DNA of 64,000 bases from Anseranas semipalmata (taxonomy: Eukaryota; Chordata; Aves; Anseriformes; Anseranatidae). The position numbers and the translations under genes are program-made. Below, piece by piece: positions 1 through 13,561 of this stretch. Under the pieces are notes generated by a model. That model made no database searches and was not told the DNA's origin. It worked only from the letters and a program-made list of their open reading frames with translations. Location: contig VXAA01001513.1 of NCBI GenBank assembly GCA_013399115.1, positions 236,588 through 300,587 of the forward strand, written 5' to 3'. Positions within the stretch are counted from its first letter, which is position 1. Each line of letters opens with the position of its first letter.

Positions 1-1789
1 ACTCTTGGGTGTCACGGAGCTGAGGCTCTTCGTGGCAAGCAGCTTTCCATGTATTTTGGCAAATGGTGCGAAATTTTTCAGATTAGTGGTGGTTCCCTTT
101 ACATGTAGTGAGATGCCCCAAGGTGAAATCCTTGACTCTGTCTTCGTACCTTTCTTTCTCTCCTTTTTCACCACCATTAGGACAGAGCCCTTCCTCTCTT
201 CTCCCACCTTCTAGAGGCAGAGGCCAAAATGGAGGCAGTTTGGTAGCTAGATTTTGGGGCTGTTTTGCCAGACCCAGCAATGTTTTCCATTAACAGGCAC
301 TGTCTGTGAAAATTCCATCTCATAAGTGACAGAGTGGTAAATCCATTTGGTGTGTTGTGGGATTTCCCAGCCTAAATCAGCAACTCCATCACATACCAGT
401 TCTTCACTTTACCGCACTCCAACCTTCAAGGGTGGGAAGGAGGCTTGTTCTTTGCTACAACATACAAGTGAATGCATTCACAGTAGGTGGTATTGCTCCA
501 GAGACAATGTTAATTCCAGCAGTACCCCCCATGCTTTGAACTGGCAACAATTCAGGAATCAGTAGTTTCCTAAAACCAGATTTTTTTTTTTCAAATATAT
601 GTGCTGTGTTTCTTTACAGTCTGCAGATCATAGTTTACTAAATATGTAACAATGGCCATTGCTCCCTGGTTTCTGGGAATTAACTTTTAAAAATACTCAA
701 ATGTTCTTAGTAGATACTTCCCGTTAGTTTCCCTTTACCTGAATCAAATCAGGCTTTCCTTAGAGCAGAACACCAAAGTGAAAGGCACACCAGAGACTGT
801 AACACTTCTACAAGACCACACGCCAGTATAACTATTTCAGGCTTTAAACACATATTTTTTTCTCTCTTTAGTCTAAACAATTTGGTATTTCTGAAAACAT
901 GAAACAGCCTGTTTCTTTAACAATGTGCAGTACAAAGAGCTTTTACATTTTCTTTTCAAGCAAAACTAAAGAGTGGAAGCAACAGCTTCACATTGCTCAG
1001 ACGCCTTCATTTCTGTTAAAGAAACTGGCAGTTTGTTTTCCTTAGCAAGCTGCAAACCCTTTTTATCAAGCTTGCACACTAGCAGTGAAAGCCTGGGAGA
1101 AAAATCCCAAGCTGTTGATGAAAGTGGCTTTCAATTCTTGGTGAAAATGCAAAGGGGAGCTTCAAAACTGAGAGTTATGCTCTCTGGCAGTGAAAAGGGA
1201 AGGATTCTTACAAGAAAATGTTGAAAATGGAAGGTTTTCTGCCACGGAAAGCTCCATTTGCTAGTGAAAAGTGTGAAATACAATGCTAGAGAGATTCACA
1301 GCCACTCATAAAAATGTCAGTGTTGATATATGAAGTGAAAAATTGCTAGTTTTATCAGAAATCCCATCTGTGTGGTTTAGTTTCCATCATTTAAGGGGCA
1401 TAAATACACACACACCCCTATATATATATTTGTAAATATACATAATTTATGTTGAAAAAATGAGTTTTGTGTTTTTCCTATTAACTTGGAATATATTCAC
1501 CTTCATTATCATTCTGTTACTGGTTTCCAAACTAGGTAGTTCTTACCTCTGCAATTTAACTTACTGTGGAGTTAAATTTCTTTAGACTACAATTGTTGTT
1601 ACAAATCAGGCTATTTTTCAATAGAAAATCTCTCTCTCTTTCCCTCTTTCATTAATAGGAAAAAATGTCTTTTCACCCACTGATCAGTGGTTTAAGTCCC
1701 AACTAGTGCCAGTAAACATGGACCTCCCCTAGGTACAATGCTTTTACTTGTTTGGTACAGACTTTTTTTTAATCCAGAGAAAATTAGTT
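1..1789. other. Unique AT-rich non-coding stretch
   Basis: No repeat family, RNA gene or convincing exon was recognised. Reading frames are short (83 codons at most) and resemble no known protein. A short CA/TA run lies near 1408-1430. A donor-like site on the minus strand near 1545 has no good acceptor partner. Confidence 0.6.
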
Positions 1790-2092
1790 TCATAGAATCA
1801 TGGGACGGTTTGGGCTGGAAGGGACTTTAAAGCCCACCCGGTTCCAGCCCCTGCCATGGGCAGGGACACCTCCCACCAGCCCAGGCTGCCCAAAGCCCCA
1901 TCCAGCCTGGCCTTGGGCACTGCCAGGGATGGGGCACCCATAGCTTCTGGGCAGCCTGAGCCAGGGCCTCACTGGCCTCCAAATGAAGAATTTCTTCTTT
2001 ATAGCTAATCTAAATCTCCCCTCTTTTAGTTTAAAACCATTACCCCTTGTCCTGTCACTGCACTCCCTGATAAAGGGTCTCTCCCCATCTCC
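1790..2092 (-). mobile_element. CR1 LINE fragment, 3' end, minus strand
   Basis: This is a 5'-truncated copy of the CR1 non-LTR retrotransposon. On the plus strand it opens with CATAGAATCATGGGACGG, the reverse complement of the CR1 3' terminus with its ATTCTATG octamer. It then follows the usual avian order: GGAAGGGACTTTAAAGCCCA, the GGGCAGGGACACCTCCCACC block, GGGATGGGGCACCCA, and the AAATCTCCCCTCTTTTAGTT block near 2011-2030. Similarity stops near 2092. About 300 nt remain of a full element of several kb, so it codes for nothing; the 60-codon ORF at 1790-1972 is internal to it. Only about one octamer copy is left at the 3' end. Assignment to CR1 is firm; the subfamily is not resolved. Confidence 0.93.
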
Positions 2093-5072
2093 ATTTCATT
2101 AATTAATGCAGAAGCATGTAATATAAATCTGAACAAAAAGGCGGAAAAAAAAAAAATGACCAGTTTTAAATAAAGGGGAAGAAATGAATGGATTTTTGAA
2201 AGTGTTCTCTTTGGCTTTGGTACAGGGCCTGGGATCCACCCACGCAGAGATCAGTGCAGGACTGTGGCTGTGCAAGAAATCATAGCTCTGTGACGGGCAA
2301 AATTAAATGGACTTGCTGGATTGAAACTGTCCCATCTGGGAGCTGAAAATATCTGAAGCAAGAAAACAACCTAACCTGAATATACTAACATCTTAGCAAA
2401 GATAATCAGGGACATGTAAAAGAAATCTCCATATGTGAATGTAACTTAAATCCTCTGAAACACTGAGATCAGATCTACATTAGTTGTTTGGTCTCCCTTT
2501 AGAGTTAAGAGATGGAGGTGAACATCTACCAGGGTTCAACTCATCCTGCCAAGAGAGGGGCCCATCTTATTCCACTAGTCTGGAACATCTTTTTAATGTC
2601 TGTTGTCTAACTTGCAAGTTTAACATGGTGAAATGAGTGCAACTACCTAACTACCTAATTCTAGAATAAGAATGATTGCCCTTCTAAATTGTTTGTTCTA
2701 GCTTGAGTTTATTAAGTTAAAAGAATTACTGGTAGAACTTGCTCAAGTCATACATGACAGCAGACAAGTTTATCACAATTCTTGTTTCTTGCCTGAAAAA
2801 AAAAATAATAAAAATAAAAAATAAATTTAAAAAAAAAACAATATTGTGGTCCTGCATTCAACTTTTGCAGACACATTCATTGACAATATCTGAATTTCTA
2901 TTAGTTTCAATAAGAGGCTAAAAGGTCCTAGAGGACAGTGAGGCAGAGGGGATCCAAGCACAACCACAGAGTCTTCTCCAGCAGGTTTGACTTCATAGTG
3001 TGCTCCTGTGATTTCCCTGCCCACCTGGAAGCAAGACTCACAGGCACTGTGCCGGGAGTGCTCCAGGACTTCTGCAGGCCTGGGAACTGCTGATGCCACT
3101 CTCAGAAAGGGCTGGGTCAGCACTCAATTGACTGACCAGTGATCAATAGCTGCCAAAATATCCTAACGTTGGGCACATCCTTGTCCAATTCAAAATGTAT
3201 CAACGGAAGTCATTAAAAATGAAAATTATTCATCCCATTCATAACTAAATCCATTCCAAATGTCATCAGAAGAGCCTTTGGCACAAAGAACTACCTCCAT
3301 GTATAACTTTAAGTTACAAAGGTTTGATCCTTCATAAGCAAGAATCAACAGATTTTCTGTTGATCTCTGCTGTGGATTGCATAGGTCACTAAGGCATTTT
3401 CCTTCATCTCTTCCTCCTCTCCCCACACTCTGTGCAATTAGCAATTTCACCTTTGTGTTGTGGTGGGTTGGAAATGCCTGAAGATGTCCAGTGTGCCTGC
3501 AAGGAGCCCTTACATGGCGACGTGCAACTGAAGTATGAAAGCCAGTGCAGTCACAGAGCTGCAAACCTTCCACAAAAAAAGCAGGACATCCAGAAGTACG
3601 CCGCAGGGGGATGGATGGCAGGGGAGAAAGCGTGAACTGTCTTGGGTTGTGGCTCCTTAGCTCATTGCCTTCCACCAGCAGAGTGACTGTAATTAGCCAC
3701 CCTTATGATCTTTAACGCCAGACATAGGACACCAGATGTCTTCCTTGTGCCTTGAGGAAGGTAGACCATGGACTGGGTCCTGCCATGCCCCTGGGGCCAG
3801 CAAAGACCTCGGGTGTAATCAGTCACCACCATTCAGCAAATTTCAGTGAATGACTGACAACCATGCTGAGGCTGCACTGTAATTATGCAGCCTTCAGCCC
3901 ACTTGACGAAGTAGCACTAAATCTTGTGGCTTCTACTTCTTTTCTTTTCCCCTAGACCAACCATGCCTCTTTACTTTTGTGAAGTGACCTGTGGGTAGAA
4001 TCTCACCATGCATCAGCTGAGCTGTGATCATTTTCTACACACATCCCATTAGCCTGCAGCAAACACAAGATAAATGAGCTAGCTTAGCCTTCCTTCATGA
4101 GCTCACAGCAGAGCAGTTACTGCAGATGAGGTTGTGCATAGTATCTCCTGATAGGAAAATAAGGCAGCTCTGTGACAGAGTTTTGTGTAACCAAATCCCT
4201 TGCTGAAAGAACACATCACATTTTGGGGATAGTTTGGTGCATTGTGTTATTTGTGCCACTATATCTAGGCATGGTTTCGGTTTCTGTACATGAGAGAGAT
4301 AAAAGTTAAACTATTAAAACTTCAGAAGTGTGGGTGCTTGACCATACCAGGCAGATCATGGCAGAAGCATCTGCTGTGCAGCATTTTGAGCTCAGCATTT
4401 TTCAAGATCACAGAGGCAAAACCATGTTTTTCAGGCTTCTCTGTCACATTGTCAACAGTATTTGTGTATGTATCCAATTTCAAAATCTGCAGCTGAGTGT
4501 AGGGAGAGTATCTCTTTATATTGCCAAGTCTTTCATGCACAAGTTGTTTTTGTTTAATCTTCAGGCTGACCTTCCAATGTAAAGCAGTCTCGCATTAACT
4601 TTCCAAAGGTCATATCTGCAGAATGCCGAGTCAGTGGATCTTGCAGTGTCAGTCTATGTTTTTATTGAATTCTGGGCCCTGATTATGCTCAGTTTGTTCT
4701 GCCTGAGATCAACAAGGCAGGTGGAAAATCATCCTCACAGGGCAGCTGACAATTCTCCAAAAATACTATAAACAGGAATGACAGCTGCATATAGATTTTC
4801 ACTCACCATTAAGGAGAAAGGACATGCTATGTGGGTCAATTCAGCTGACTGGCACTCTGTAAAACTGAGCTGTATTGTCTGATGGGGCTTCTCAGTGGCC
4901 AGTGGGCACTACCTCTTGTAGCTGCAGGGCATGGCCTGCCTTGCACCCTAAACCTGCACCTTCGGAGGGCTCAGAGCTATCTCCAGGTACTACAGAGAGC
5001 CTAGATGATCTGTTTGAAGACTTACTTTTGCACATGCAATTCAAATTGATGTGATGTCTATCTTTCTGTTTT
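2093..5072. other. Unique non-coding stretch with an A-rich tract
   Basis: An A-rich low-complexity tract lies at about 2779-2839. A perfect 8-bp tandem duplication (CTACCTAA twice) lies at 2643-2658. The longest frame, 149 codons on the minus strand at 3226-3675, has no motif or domain I recognise. No interspersed repeat was recognised. Confidence 0.55.
2779..2839. repeat. A-rich low-complexity tract
   Basis: Long A runs are broken only by T (AAAATAATAAAAATAAAAAA type) and one short TTTAAA. It could be simple-sequence drift. No source element is visible upstream to make it a retroposon tail. Confidence 0.85.
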
Positions 5073-5180
5073 TTTTCTTCTTCTTTTTTTCTTTTGGTTT
5101 TTTCTTTTGTTTTTTTTTTGTTTGTTTGTTTGTTTGTTTGTTTTGTTTCGTTTCGTTTTGTTTGTTTGCTTGTTTCCCCT
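5073..5180. repeat. T-rich tract with (GTTT)n microsatellite
   Basis: A poly-T/TC stretch leads into about seven GTTT units at roughly 5119-5150, followed by GTTTC and GTTTG variants to about 5175. It accounts for the Lys/Thr/Asn-rich minus-strand frame at 4892-5350, so that frame should not be read as a protein. Confidence 0.9.
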
Positions 5181-8100
5181 GTCCTATTCTGCACACCCTT
5201 TGTGGGGCAACTGCAAAGGTATGAGGTGAAGCAGCTCCTCTGGACTGATCTAGGAGCAGAAAGAATACCCAGATTACTCAAGATAAAGGAAAGGGAACAA
5301 AATGCCTTTCCTCCCTCTAATCCTCTGCTATAATGCAAAGGCAGTAGCAAGTCTTTTGTATCCCTATAGATCCCTTCCTGACTTTGAAACGGGTTTCAGC
5401 ATCTTCCACCTGCATCAAATGCCAAAATAATTGTGGTGTGGATGTCAAAGCAAATGCAGATACATCTAGATGTTCACAACTCTTCCTACACAAGACTTGC
5501 CAGGAGTCTCTAATGTGGAGTAAGAAATACTTTAACTCAAGCCACTGTATGCTGAAGGCTTCTTCAGTTGCCTCTGGTCTGCATGGTGCCTGCCTATTTT
5601 GGCTGGGAATCCAGAGATGACTGGATATGCTGTGGATATGCAGTGCAGCTTAACCATGATGGCTATATCATCCTGAGTTAGACTGTAAACCACACAAGTG
5701 ATATGCAACTTTCCACACCAGATGGTTGTGCCATTCATCACCCACTGCAATAACAGCTTGGTATTGCAGACCAGCTATTCTGTGCTGGGGTTTACTGGTA
5801 TACAGCTGAGGTAACTCTATAAGAGATGATTCTGTCCTTATGCATTATCATGTCCACTGTCTTTACAATGCGTGTACCTATACAAATGTGAGCACCTCAT
5901 TTCCGTCTATATAATTTCTAAGGCATGTAATGGAGACAAATTGTTGGGAATGATGAGACAGTTGCTCTGACTCCTGATATGAATACAAAAAGAAATAAAT
6001 AATTAAGACCTTCATCATTTAGCATGCTCAAAATGCACTTTAGAGGACCATCCAACTAAATCAGCTTCACTCAGTCTGCATCATGTAGCTGCATTAGTGC
6101 ACAGCAGCTAGAGATTCATCTGTCTGCTCTCTGAAATAAGTGGTAGCTTGATTTCTACACCAGCATAAATCAGGTGTGGATCCAGAGCAAAGCGGACTTG
6201 TATTGCTGTACTAAATGGATGTTCAAACCTGCATCTTACTCTTACTTCTGCTGGTCTCACCCTGGGATAAATCTTCATTTTCAAAGGCTGGCTCAACATT
6301 CATTAAATTATCTGAGAAGAGCAAACAGAATACTTCTCAAAACAAAAGGAAATCCAGCATCTGAAATATAAGAGATCTGATCCTTTCATTATGCTATACA
6401 AGGTATTTTACAATGCTTTTCAGTATTACGTGCAGTTTTTTACAATCTTTGATATAGTGAGACTCTGATGCTGTTTCCACAAACTGAGCACAGGAAAGCA
6501 ACATTAATCTCATGATCCTCTTCTTTTCAGAGAAAGTGTAAGGTCATTTTTGTCTCCACAATTCTGAGAGAGCAGAATTGCACAGAGAAACCAATTCTAA
6601 TAACACTTTATAGAGGTAATAGAAGAGGAAGAAAATGGGAAGAAGAGAAAGTAGAGACCGGCAAAGAAAATTATATGATATGTAGCTTTATCTAGTGTAA
6701 CTCAGCAATTGGAGGAATTTTCCATTCTCTTTTATTAAACATTTTTTAATTAAAACAATTCCAGCAAACCCCACACTGGCCATCAACAAGATTCTTTGAG
6801 AGTTATATCATTGTGGTCCAAATTAAACACTCTAAAAGGTGCACTCTGACTTTGATTTTGGGATAATGCGGGAAAGCTAGCCCCTATACAAAGACACATC
6901 ATGCTGATAAATCTTTCATGGATTCTGGCCCTGTTGTATGAATTTAAGTCATTTAAATTGTTCTGTGTATTTGCTGACCTTAAAAGGGAATTTTAATGCA
7001 AATTCTGACCTACCCTTCATCATGTGAAGGAGTCCAGAGCTGGTCAAATGTTAAAGTAGCAAGGCTGTGTCTTGGATGATTTCATCCAGATGGCTTGGCT
7101 ACCAAATGAGATAATCCTTGGAAACAAGGCTTCTGATCTAAAGCCCTTTGGCAGGTCCCTGTGGCCTCCAGCTTTTCTGCAGTGCTGTAGGAAAGGAAAA
7201 AGGAAACAGTCCAACACTTGTCCCAAATAAGAAAGAAGTTGAATTAAAAAAAAAAAAAACATATTTTAAGGTTAAGGGTGAAATAAGGCAGGGTTGTTCT
7301 AGTAGATGTGGAGCTGAGGGTAATTGTTCTCTAGGTGCATCACCTCCACAGACTCCCACTTTTGCCTGATAGCAGAGGGTGTAATTAGGCTTGGAAAAGT
7401 CCCCCTGCTTCCCTGGAGCCTTGCTCATCCTTTGTGCAGGTGCAACCGGTGGCAGTGGTGGAGCAGAGCAGGACCCTGGCTGGGCTGTGGCCTCCTCGCG
7501 TCACTCCCATCTGACTTCTCCTGAAGGAGCAAAATAAGAAGGCTATGGCAAGCAGAGAGGAGTGCCACCACTGACCTCCTGAGAGTCTTCTGGAACAGGG
7601 AGTGACCACAGCACTCTCAAGGGCATTGAGGCCATGACAGCTTATGGTGTTGCGAAAGGTGTGCTGCCTCGGGTGTGCTAGCAGCAGAGCTTGCACGAAT
7701 TTGCAGTCTGTTTGGGACAACTCTTGCCCTCCAGTCCGAAGCACATGCAGCTCACTTAAGAAATACTTAGCAATTCACTCCTGCCACAGGTCATTTCCCC
7801 TGCCCTGACCAAGGAAATGTGTTTTGCTTTTTCTGGTGACTTTGCTCTTCCAAGTCATGGTGGTCATGTTGATCTTTATTTCTGTAACCAGTTTCTATAA
7901 GGAGCACACTTTAAGCACATGCACGCGTGGAGAAAATTAAGTGAAGCCTATGCTGCTATGTTTATATTTAGACATCCCAGAGGCACAAAACAGGTTGTTG
8001 ATTTTCTGTGAAAATTCTCTTTCCAGACAAATGTATCTGCATCTGTTGCACAGTGAATGATTAAAACCGCGATCCTGCAAGCGCTGGCTACCCCTGCCTA

Positions 8101-8303
8101 TTTACCAGGGCTCGCACAAAGCCACAGCTTGTAGCAGAGATTGCAGTCCACTTGAGGGAAACAGCCTTTGTGCTTTCTATTTGCTTTCTCAATAAGAGAA
8201 AGTTTTAAGAAAAAAGGAACCTAGGCAGTGTTCCCTGTGACTTCTTTGTTATGAAATATACGTCTTTAGTCAGCACCTTGTGAAAAATCTGCCCCAGCGC
8301 GAG
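5181..8303. other. Unique non-coding stretch
   Basis: No recognised gene. One uncertain palindrome-derived repeat trace lies near 6135-6185 (ACACCAGCATAAATCAGG core). A 14-nt A run lies at 7246-7259. Frames reach 119 codons (minus strand, 7385-7744) without any recognisable domain. Confidence 0.55.
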
Positions 8304-8310
8304 TATAAAG
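8304..8310 (+). promoter_or_regulatory. TATA-box-like motif before a small ORF
   Basis: TATAAAG sits in a GCGCGAGTATAAAGGC context, and an initiator-like TTCAACA follows with its A at 8338, 34 nt from the first T. The spacing fits a focused core promoter. Similar motifs arise by chance in AT-rich DNA (another GGTATAAAGG lies near 52590), so this is a weak call. Confidence 0.2.
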
Positions 8311-8340
8311 GCAAAGGGTTTCTAGGACTCCTCTTTCAAC

Positions 8341-8514
8341 ATGAAAGCAAGAACTTTAAGCAAAAGTTTCTTTAGGAAACAGTTCTCCCTTGCAGGACCT
8401 GAGAGCTGGTGGAGAGCAGATTACAGCCTCCTGACTCTGCTAAAGCTAAAGTGGAGCTTTATCAGACATCAGAAGGTGTTGTTACCACTTGTCTTCTGCT
8501 GTTTCTGCTTATGA
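8341..8514 (+). other. Candidate small ORF, 57 codons, unrecognised
   Basis: ATG at 8341 has A at -3 and runs to TGA at 8512-8514. The N-terminal part is basic (MKARTLSKSFFRKQF). The extreme C-terminus is hydrophobic and Cys-rich (VLLPLVFCCFCL). No family is recognised. With the predicted start at 8338 the 5' leader would be only about 3 nt, which argues against efficient translation. It may be chance. Confidence 0.12.
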
Positions 8515-11500
8515 GCATGCAAGGTTTCAGCTGCATCTGAATCAGATTGAAAAAAAAAAAAAGCAAACACTTTTTCTTTTTTTTTTAATGTGGATTTGGA
8601 TTCAAGGAGTAGGAACTGAAAATCTCGTGGGCTAATATTGATGTACAACTTCAATGTAATACCCCTTGGCCTATGGATTCAGATACAAAACTCCCCTGCA
8701 TACATTAGATTACAGCTCCAGCCAAATTTTTAAACTGAGTTTAACAGCATGTGAGGACAAACATGTTTTAGACTGATTGGTGTCAGAAGGACAAATCCCA
8801 TCCAATTATACACAGAAAAACAGATAAATTCATAAGCATTTGAATGGAAACAAGCACACAGATTTCTACCCACAGGATCATGCAAATTCACACTAGAAAT
8901 TGCTCACTTACAATGCAATTCTTCTCACCTAATTTAGCAATCTCAAAGTTAGTACTTCTCCAAGATGTTCACCTTCGCTGTCCCCCCTGACCGTCTGTCC
9001 ATGGACACAGATGGGCACGTCCCTCAAGATGGGACGAATGTCCTCTCCGAAGTGCTTTTTTTCTCTTATTTTGGCCACAGACACTGCTGTAGCTGGGAAA
9101 CCTGAAGCCCATGTGAAATCACTTTGGATGTGAGATGTGTACCACAAGGCTTCAGTGAGCAGCCACACAGCTGGAACGAAAAATCCAGCGATCATGTGCA
9201 GGCAAGTATGGTGCAAGTAGCTCATGTCAAGCATTCACAGGACAAATGCCATTCTGGCAAGCTTGCAAGTTTTGCATCCAGTGCTGCTGAGAAACGGACA
9301 TATCTGTCAGAGAAACTGCTCGTGAAAAAATGATTTCAGCAGGAAATGAAAAATAATGTTGGAATCATTTTTAACGAAATATTTTTCAGTGATATATGTA
9401 GACAGCAACATTATTTTGCCAATTTATAGCATTTTGTCAAATTTCTCTTGCCAGATGAAGTCTGAAAATAGGTCTGCACCAGGAAAGAGAGATTTTGTTT
9501 TGACAAACTAAATTAAATGTTTTGGTTTCTCTGTTTTGTCTAGTGTTTATGTTTCGAAATTGCCTTTCCATTTGCCTGACAGAAACATTAAAATTTGCTC
9601 TAGATCAAAAGGAAACATTATACTGGATCCAGAGAAACCAGATAGTTCAATATATAGTTTGGAAAGATTTTAAATAATTTTAAAAGTTTTCAGTCAATCT
9701 CAACGCCTGAAATACTGAACAGTGAAACAGCCAAACAAATGGGAAAATCTATGGTTTTCACAATTCTACCACTGAATAACAGCATGTCTTGCTCTGTTAG
9801 TTAAATAGTTTTCATGCACTGTTTTGATTTCATGTTTTCAGACAAATATTTGTAGTGGCAGCTGCATACTGTGTACACAAATTGCAACTACTTCCAACAG
9901 CAATAGGCACCTGATTGTGATTCATATACCATATGTTTCAACATGTTATAGGGAATAAAATCACTAAAACACATTTGTCTGTAATTACTGTTTCTGGTTT
10001 GGAGGGGTTTTTGGATGACATAGTATAATTGGGATTCCTGTCAATATAGTGTGAAAAGTGGAACTGTGATCTATGCACACATAAATGGTCACAGAGGACA
10101 AAGTATTGCTTTCACTTCACCTATACATAAAACTGTGACTTCATCTTGTCTTTTCCATCTGAATGGGATTTGGGACTTCCCAAACTGTACGTTAAAATTC
10201 TCCTTGCACTAGCTGAGAAGCAGCAAAAGAAACTATGATTTCAAATGTCTGATTTCTCTGTTTTTGTTTTTGATTTTTTTTTCCCCCAGTGTTTGGCAGC
10301 TGAGAAGCCCTGACAATTTATAGACATCTCATGCTCTTACACATGCACTTGAAGGGATTGGGGCTTTTTCTCATCTCTAAGTGGCATTCACCTGAAATTC
10401 TGAACTAACCAAAACCATAGCACCAGAAAATTAAAGTGTACAATTGTACAATTATTTTGATTTTCATTTTTCTTGCTTCAAGTATGGCTTGAAAGAAGAA
10501 CAATGATCTGATGCAAAGGAAGATTACTAACCATTTCCATTTAGGTAGGAAGTGGTATTGTTTTTAATTGGAAAAAAAAAAATAAAGATCAATCAGTCAA
10601 AATAGAAATCTGGTCCTTTTCTTTTTTTTTTAAAAAAAAGGTGGCTAAGTCAGTTTGAGAAAACAAGAGTCTTTGGAGAGCAACCACTTTCCAGTGTCTG
10701 TTTTCATGAGAACATATTGAGTCCCTTTTCCCCTGTAAAGAGAGCTAAGAAATCACTAAGTTGTGGGGAAAAAAAAAAAAATACTTGTAAGTATATCCCA
10801 TTTTTCAACTATGAGGACTGTCTTCCCCAAACTTCTCTGCTAACCACAGCATAACAGGGTTTGGTCAGTGATAAAAGAACAGAATCAAATATAGCACAGT
10901 GGATGCAAGGCCTCCAAGCTAATTTTTTCAGTCATTAGGGAAAGGAAGGGGGCTTTCCTTTGCTTTTCTGTCTTGCCATAGCAAGAGCACATTGGAAATC
11001 TCGCAGCTGGTTTCTGCTACCACTGCTCATGCACTGAGCCCTGCTGTGCCTTACACACACACCATCACCTTTCCTCCCACACAGCTCAAAGGCCGGGGAA
11101 ACACTGGAGCTACACTCAGGATAATCTGTGAGAATTCAATTCTATGGGCTACGAGTAATTTATCATTATATATCGTACAGCAGTTCAGTTTGCTTACTGA
11201 ATTAAAACGAAACTAATATGGTCTTAAGCAAGACTGAACAAGCAAGATCATTAGGTAGTTAAAGAGAGCATCAGAAACTCCTTTTGCATTGTTAAAATTA
11301 TTGAATTAGGATTATTAAAACTGCTGGCAAAATCCAATCCCTTTATCAGTCTGGATGTTTAGCAGACTCCCAGCACTCATTCGCAAACTGGGAGGCATGT
11401 AGCAACTTTAAAAGTGAAAAGGCAATGGGTTTTATCTACTCCTTCTCATCAACCCTTTTGTATTTGTAAACTCAGTACTAATGAGGCACTGAAGTGAAAC

Positions 11501-13561
11501 TCATTCCACTTTGCTACTTGGAAGCTTTCTGTGGTGAAGATGAAAGAGATGCTTATTCGAAGTCTTTTTGTTTTTGTTTAGCAAACATAAATGAGATTTT
11601 CTTTATTTAATATTATAGTAGAGCAGTGATCATATAATACATATAGTTTTCTATCTAATTGCTCTGTATATCCAGAGCTTTGAAGTTAGTCCATATAAAT
11701 ATCTCTGAGATTTAACAAACACGGTTTTTGATTTCCACCTGAGGCAAAGCAAACAGTTTTATTCTCTAGTGTGGATGGATTCTGAGTTGTGTTTCATGCT
11801 AGGAAAGCCTCCAAAGCAAAAATTCATATCCAGCTGCTCTCTATAGTGCAGAAATTCAAAAAGAAAATAAAAACAATCTGTAATTCAAAATTTATTGGCA
11901 ATTTTCTAGCGCGCTTATCTGCAACAGCACGAGCAACATGAACAATCAGAGCACAGAGCTCATTGGTCTGAAGGCCTTAAGAAAAGGATGTTTGAGAAAA
12001 TGTGAATAAATAGAGGTTATAAAAAGAGCAGCAAAAGCATTAACCTAAGTAGGACTAGAGCAAAGTTAGCTTGGCAAAGTGCGACAACTCTTTTCCTTGC
12101 AAGTAAAGCCCCTGGTTCTGGAAGGCTGAGAGGAAAAATCCTGAGAACAGCTGGGGAATAATGGAATTGTATTTTCATTTTTATAAATGAAGCTTCTGTT
12201 TTTAAATCAAAGTAAATACCTCATCTACAATTCTTCAAGAAATACTTCTAAAATACAGCTGTGTTCTGAATTTCCCGTCCGACAGAACCTCACCACATTA
12301 TCCTTTTTAAACAGATGTGGTTTGTAAATATACTCACTATGGCACTTTAACTACTTTGTCGGGTGGCTGTGGAGATGAGGCCAGCTGTGTTTCCTAACTG
12401 GATCGGCTCCCCGAACAGATGTCCCCCTGCATGAGAAAGTAGTGTCTTGCAAATCACCACTTTTGAGAGGTGCCACCAGATGAGGCTCATGGAAAAACAT
12501 CAAGATATCCATCATCTTAAATTTTTCTTTTCCCACATGAAAGCAAAAGTGTATGAGGGCCTGAGTATCAAGTTAAGGGTTGGACCCTCTTCATGCCCAA
12601 TCTGGGCTGAACGAGGGGAGACTTGACTTTATCCCACCCTAAGGCCATGCAAGTGTAGCTTATGGCTATTCCAGGAAAATCCAGCACTGAAAGCTGCATA
12701 TATTTGTTCAACTGTAGAAGGGCTGACATGCCAAGCTAGACTCAGGCCAATGTGTGAGAGAAAGTGGGCTGCAATTTGTATGAAAGGACAGCAGCAGCAC
12801 TAAGGAAACTCCAATGCCCTCCCCACTCCTCTGATAAAATTGTAAAGCTGGAATTGTTGCAGCTATTGTTTTGGGGAAGCTTACAGAGTGACGGTAGTCT
12901 TGCACCAACCCAGGCAACAGCAGACATGGGCTTGTGAGAGACATGGCACTGGCCTGCACACTTCTTCTCCTGCCTGTGATGGAGAAGGCTGAAAATCTGA
13001 TGTCTCCATACTGCATCTTTACTACAGCCCTGTCAGACCTGCTGTAAAGTAGTCATGAGTTTCAGCTGGCAAAGAGAATTCAAATCTCAGTGGCAAGATG
13101 AGTGCCTCTGAGAAACCATGCATGGGTTCTTCTTCAGTCTAATCCTGCCTGCTGTGCCTGGCACCATAAGCCACAGGAAACAAGCAGTGCTCCCGGTTCC
13201 ATCATCCCAACGCCTCTGCCCTGCCCTTTCTCCCCAGCCATCCCATCAGACCTCCACTAACAACCTGTGTAAGGAGCCTCGCAGGTAAAAACCTGCTGTA
13301 TTTACTGGAATAAGCCTTTAAGGAGGATCAGAGCAAGTAAACAGTTAATGAGATATCATGTAACTACTATGTACAAGGAAAGTGTCCTCTGGCAAAACCA
13401 GGAATGCTAACACCCCCTATTACCACAAACACCCCTTATAGACTGTCACACGGCTCACCTGGCAGAATGAAACAGGTAATTCTTATAAACAGGAACAGCC
13501 ACTTGCCAATGTCCTCATCCTGCTGAATAAATGAAAGGTGTTTGCTCCACTTTCTTTTCAG
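8515..13561. other. Unique non-coding stretch
   Basis: No interspersed repeat was recognised. A/T runs lie near 8551, 8577, 10271, 10572, 10626 and 10769. Sequence around 11880-11960 keeps several CpGs and could be conserved. A minus-strand splice-like 29-nt element (12338-12366) is weak. Frames are at most 102 codons and resemble nothing known. Confidence 0.5.

Noticed and set aside
3226..3675. 149-codon minus-strand ORF
   Set aside because: No recognisable motif, and the plus strand is equally open for 67 codons. No promoter or retrogene hallmark.
4892..5350. 152-codon Lys/Thr-rich minus-strand ORF
   Set aside because: Its core is the translated GTTT/T-rich simple repeat.
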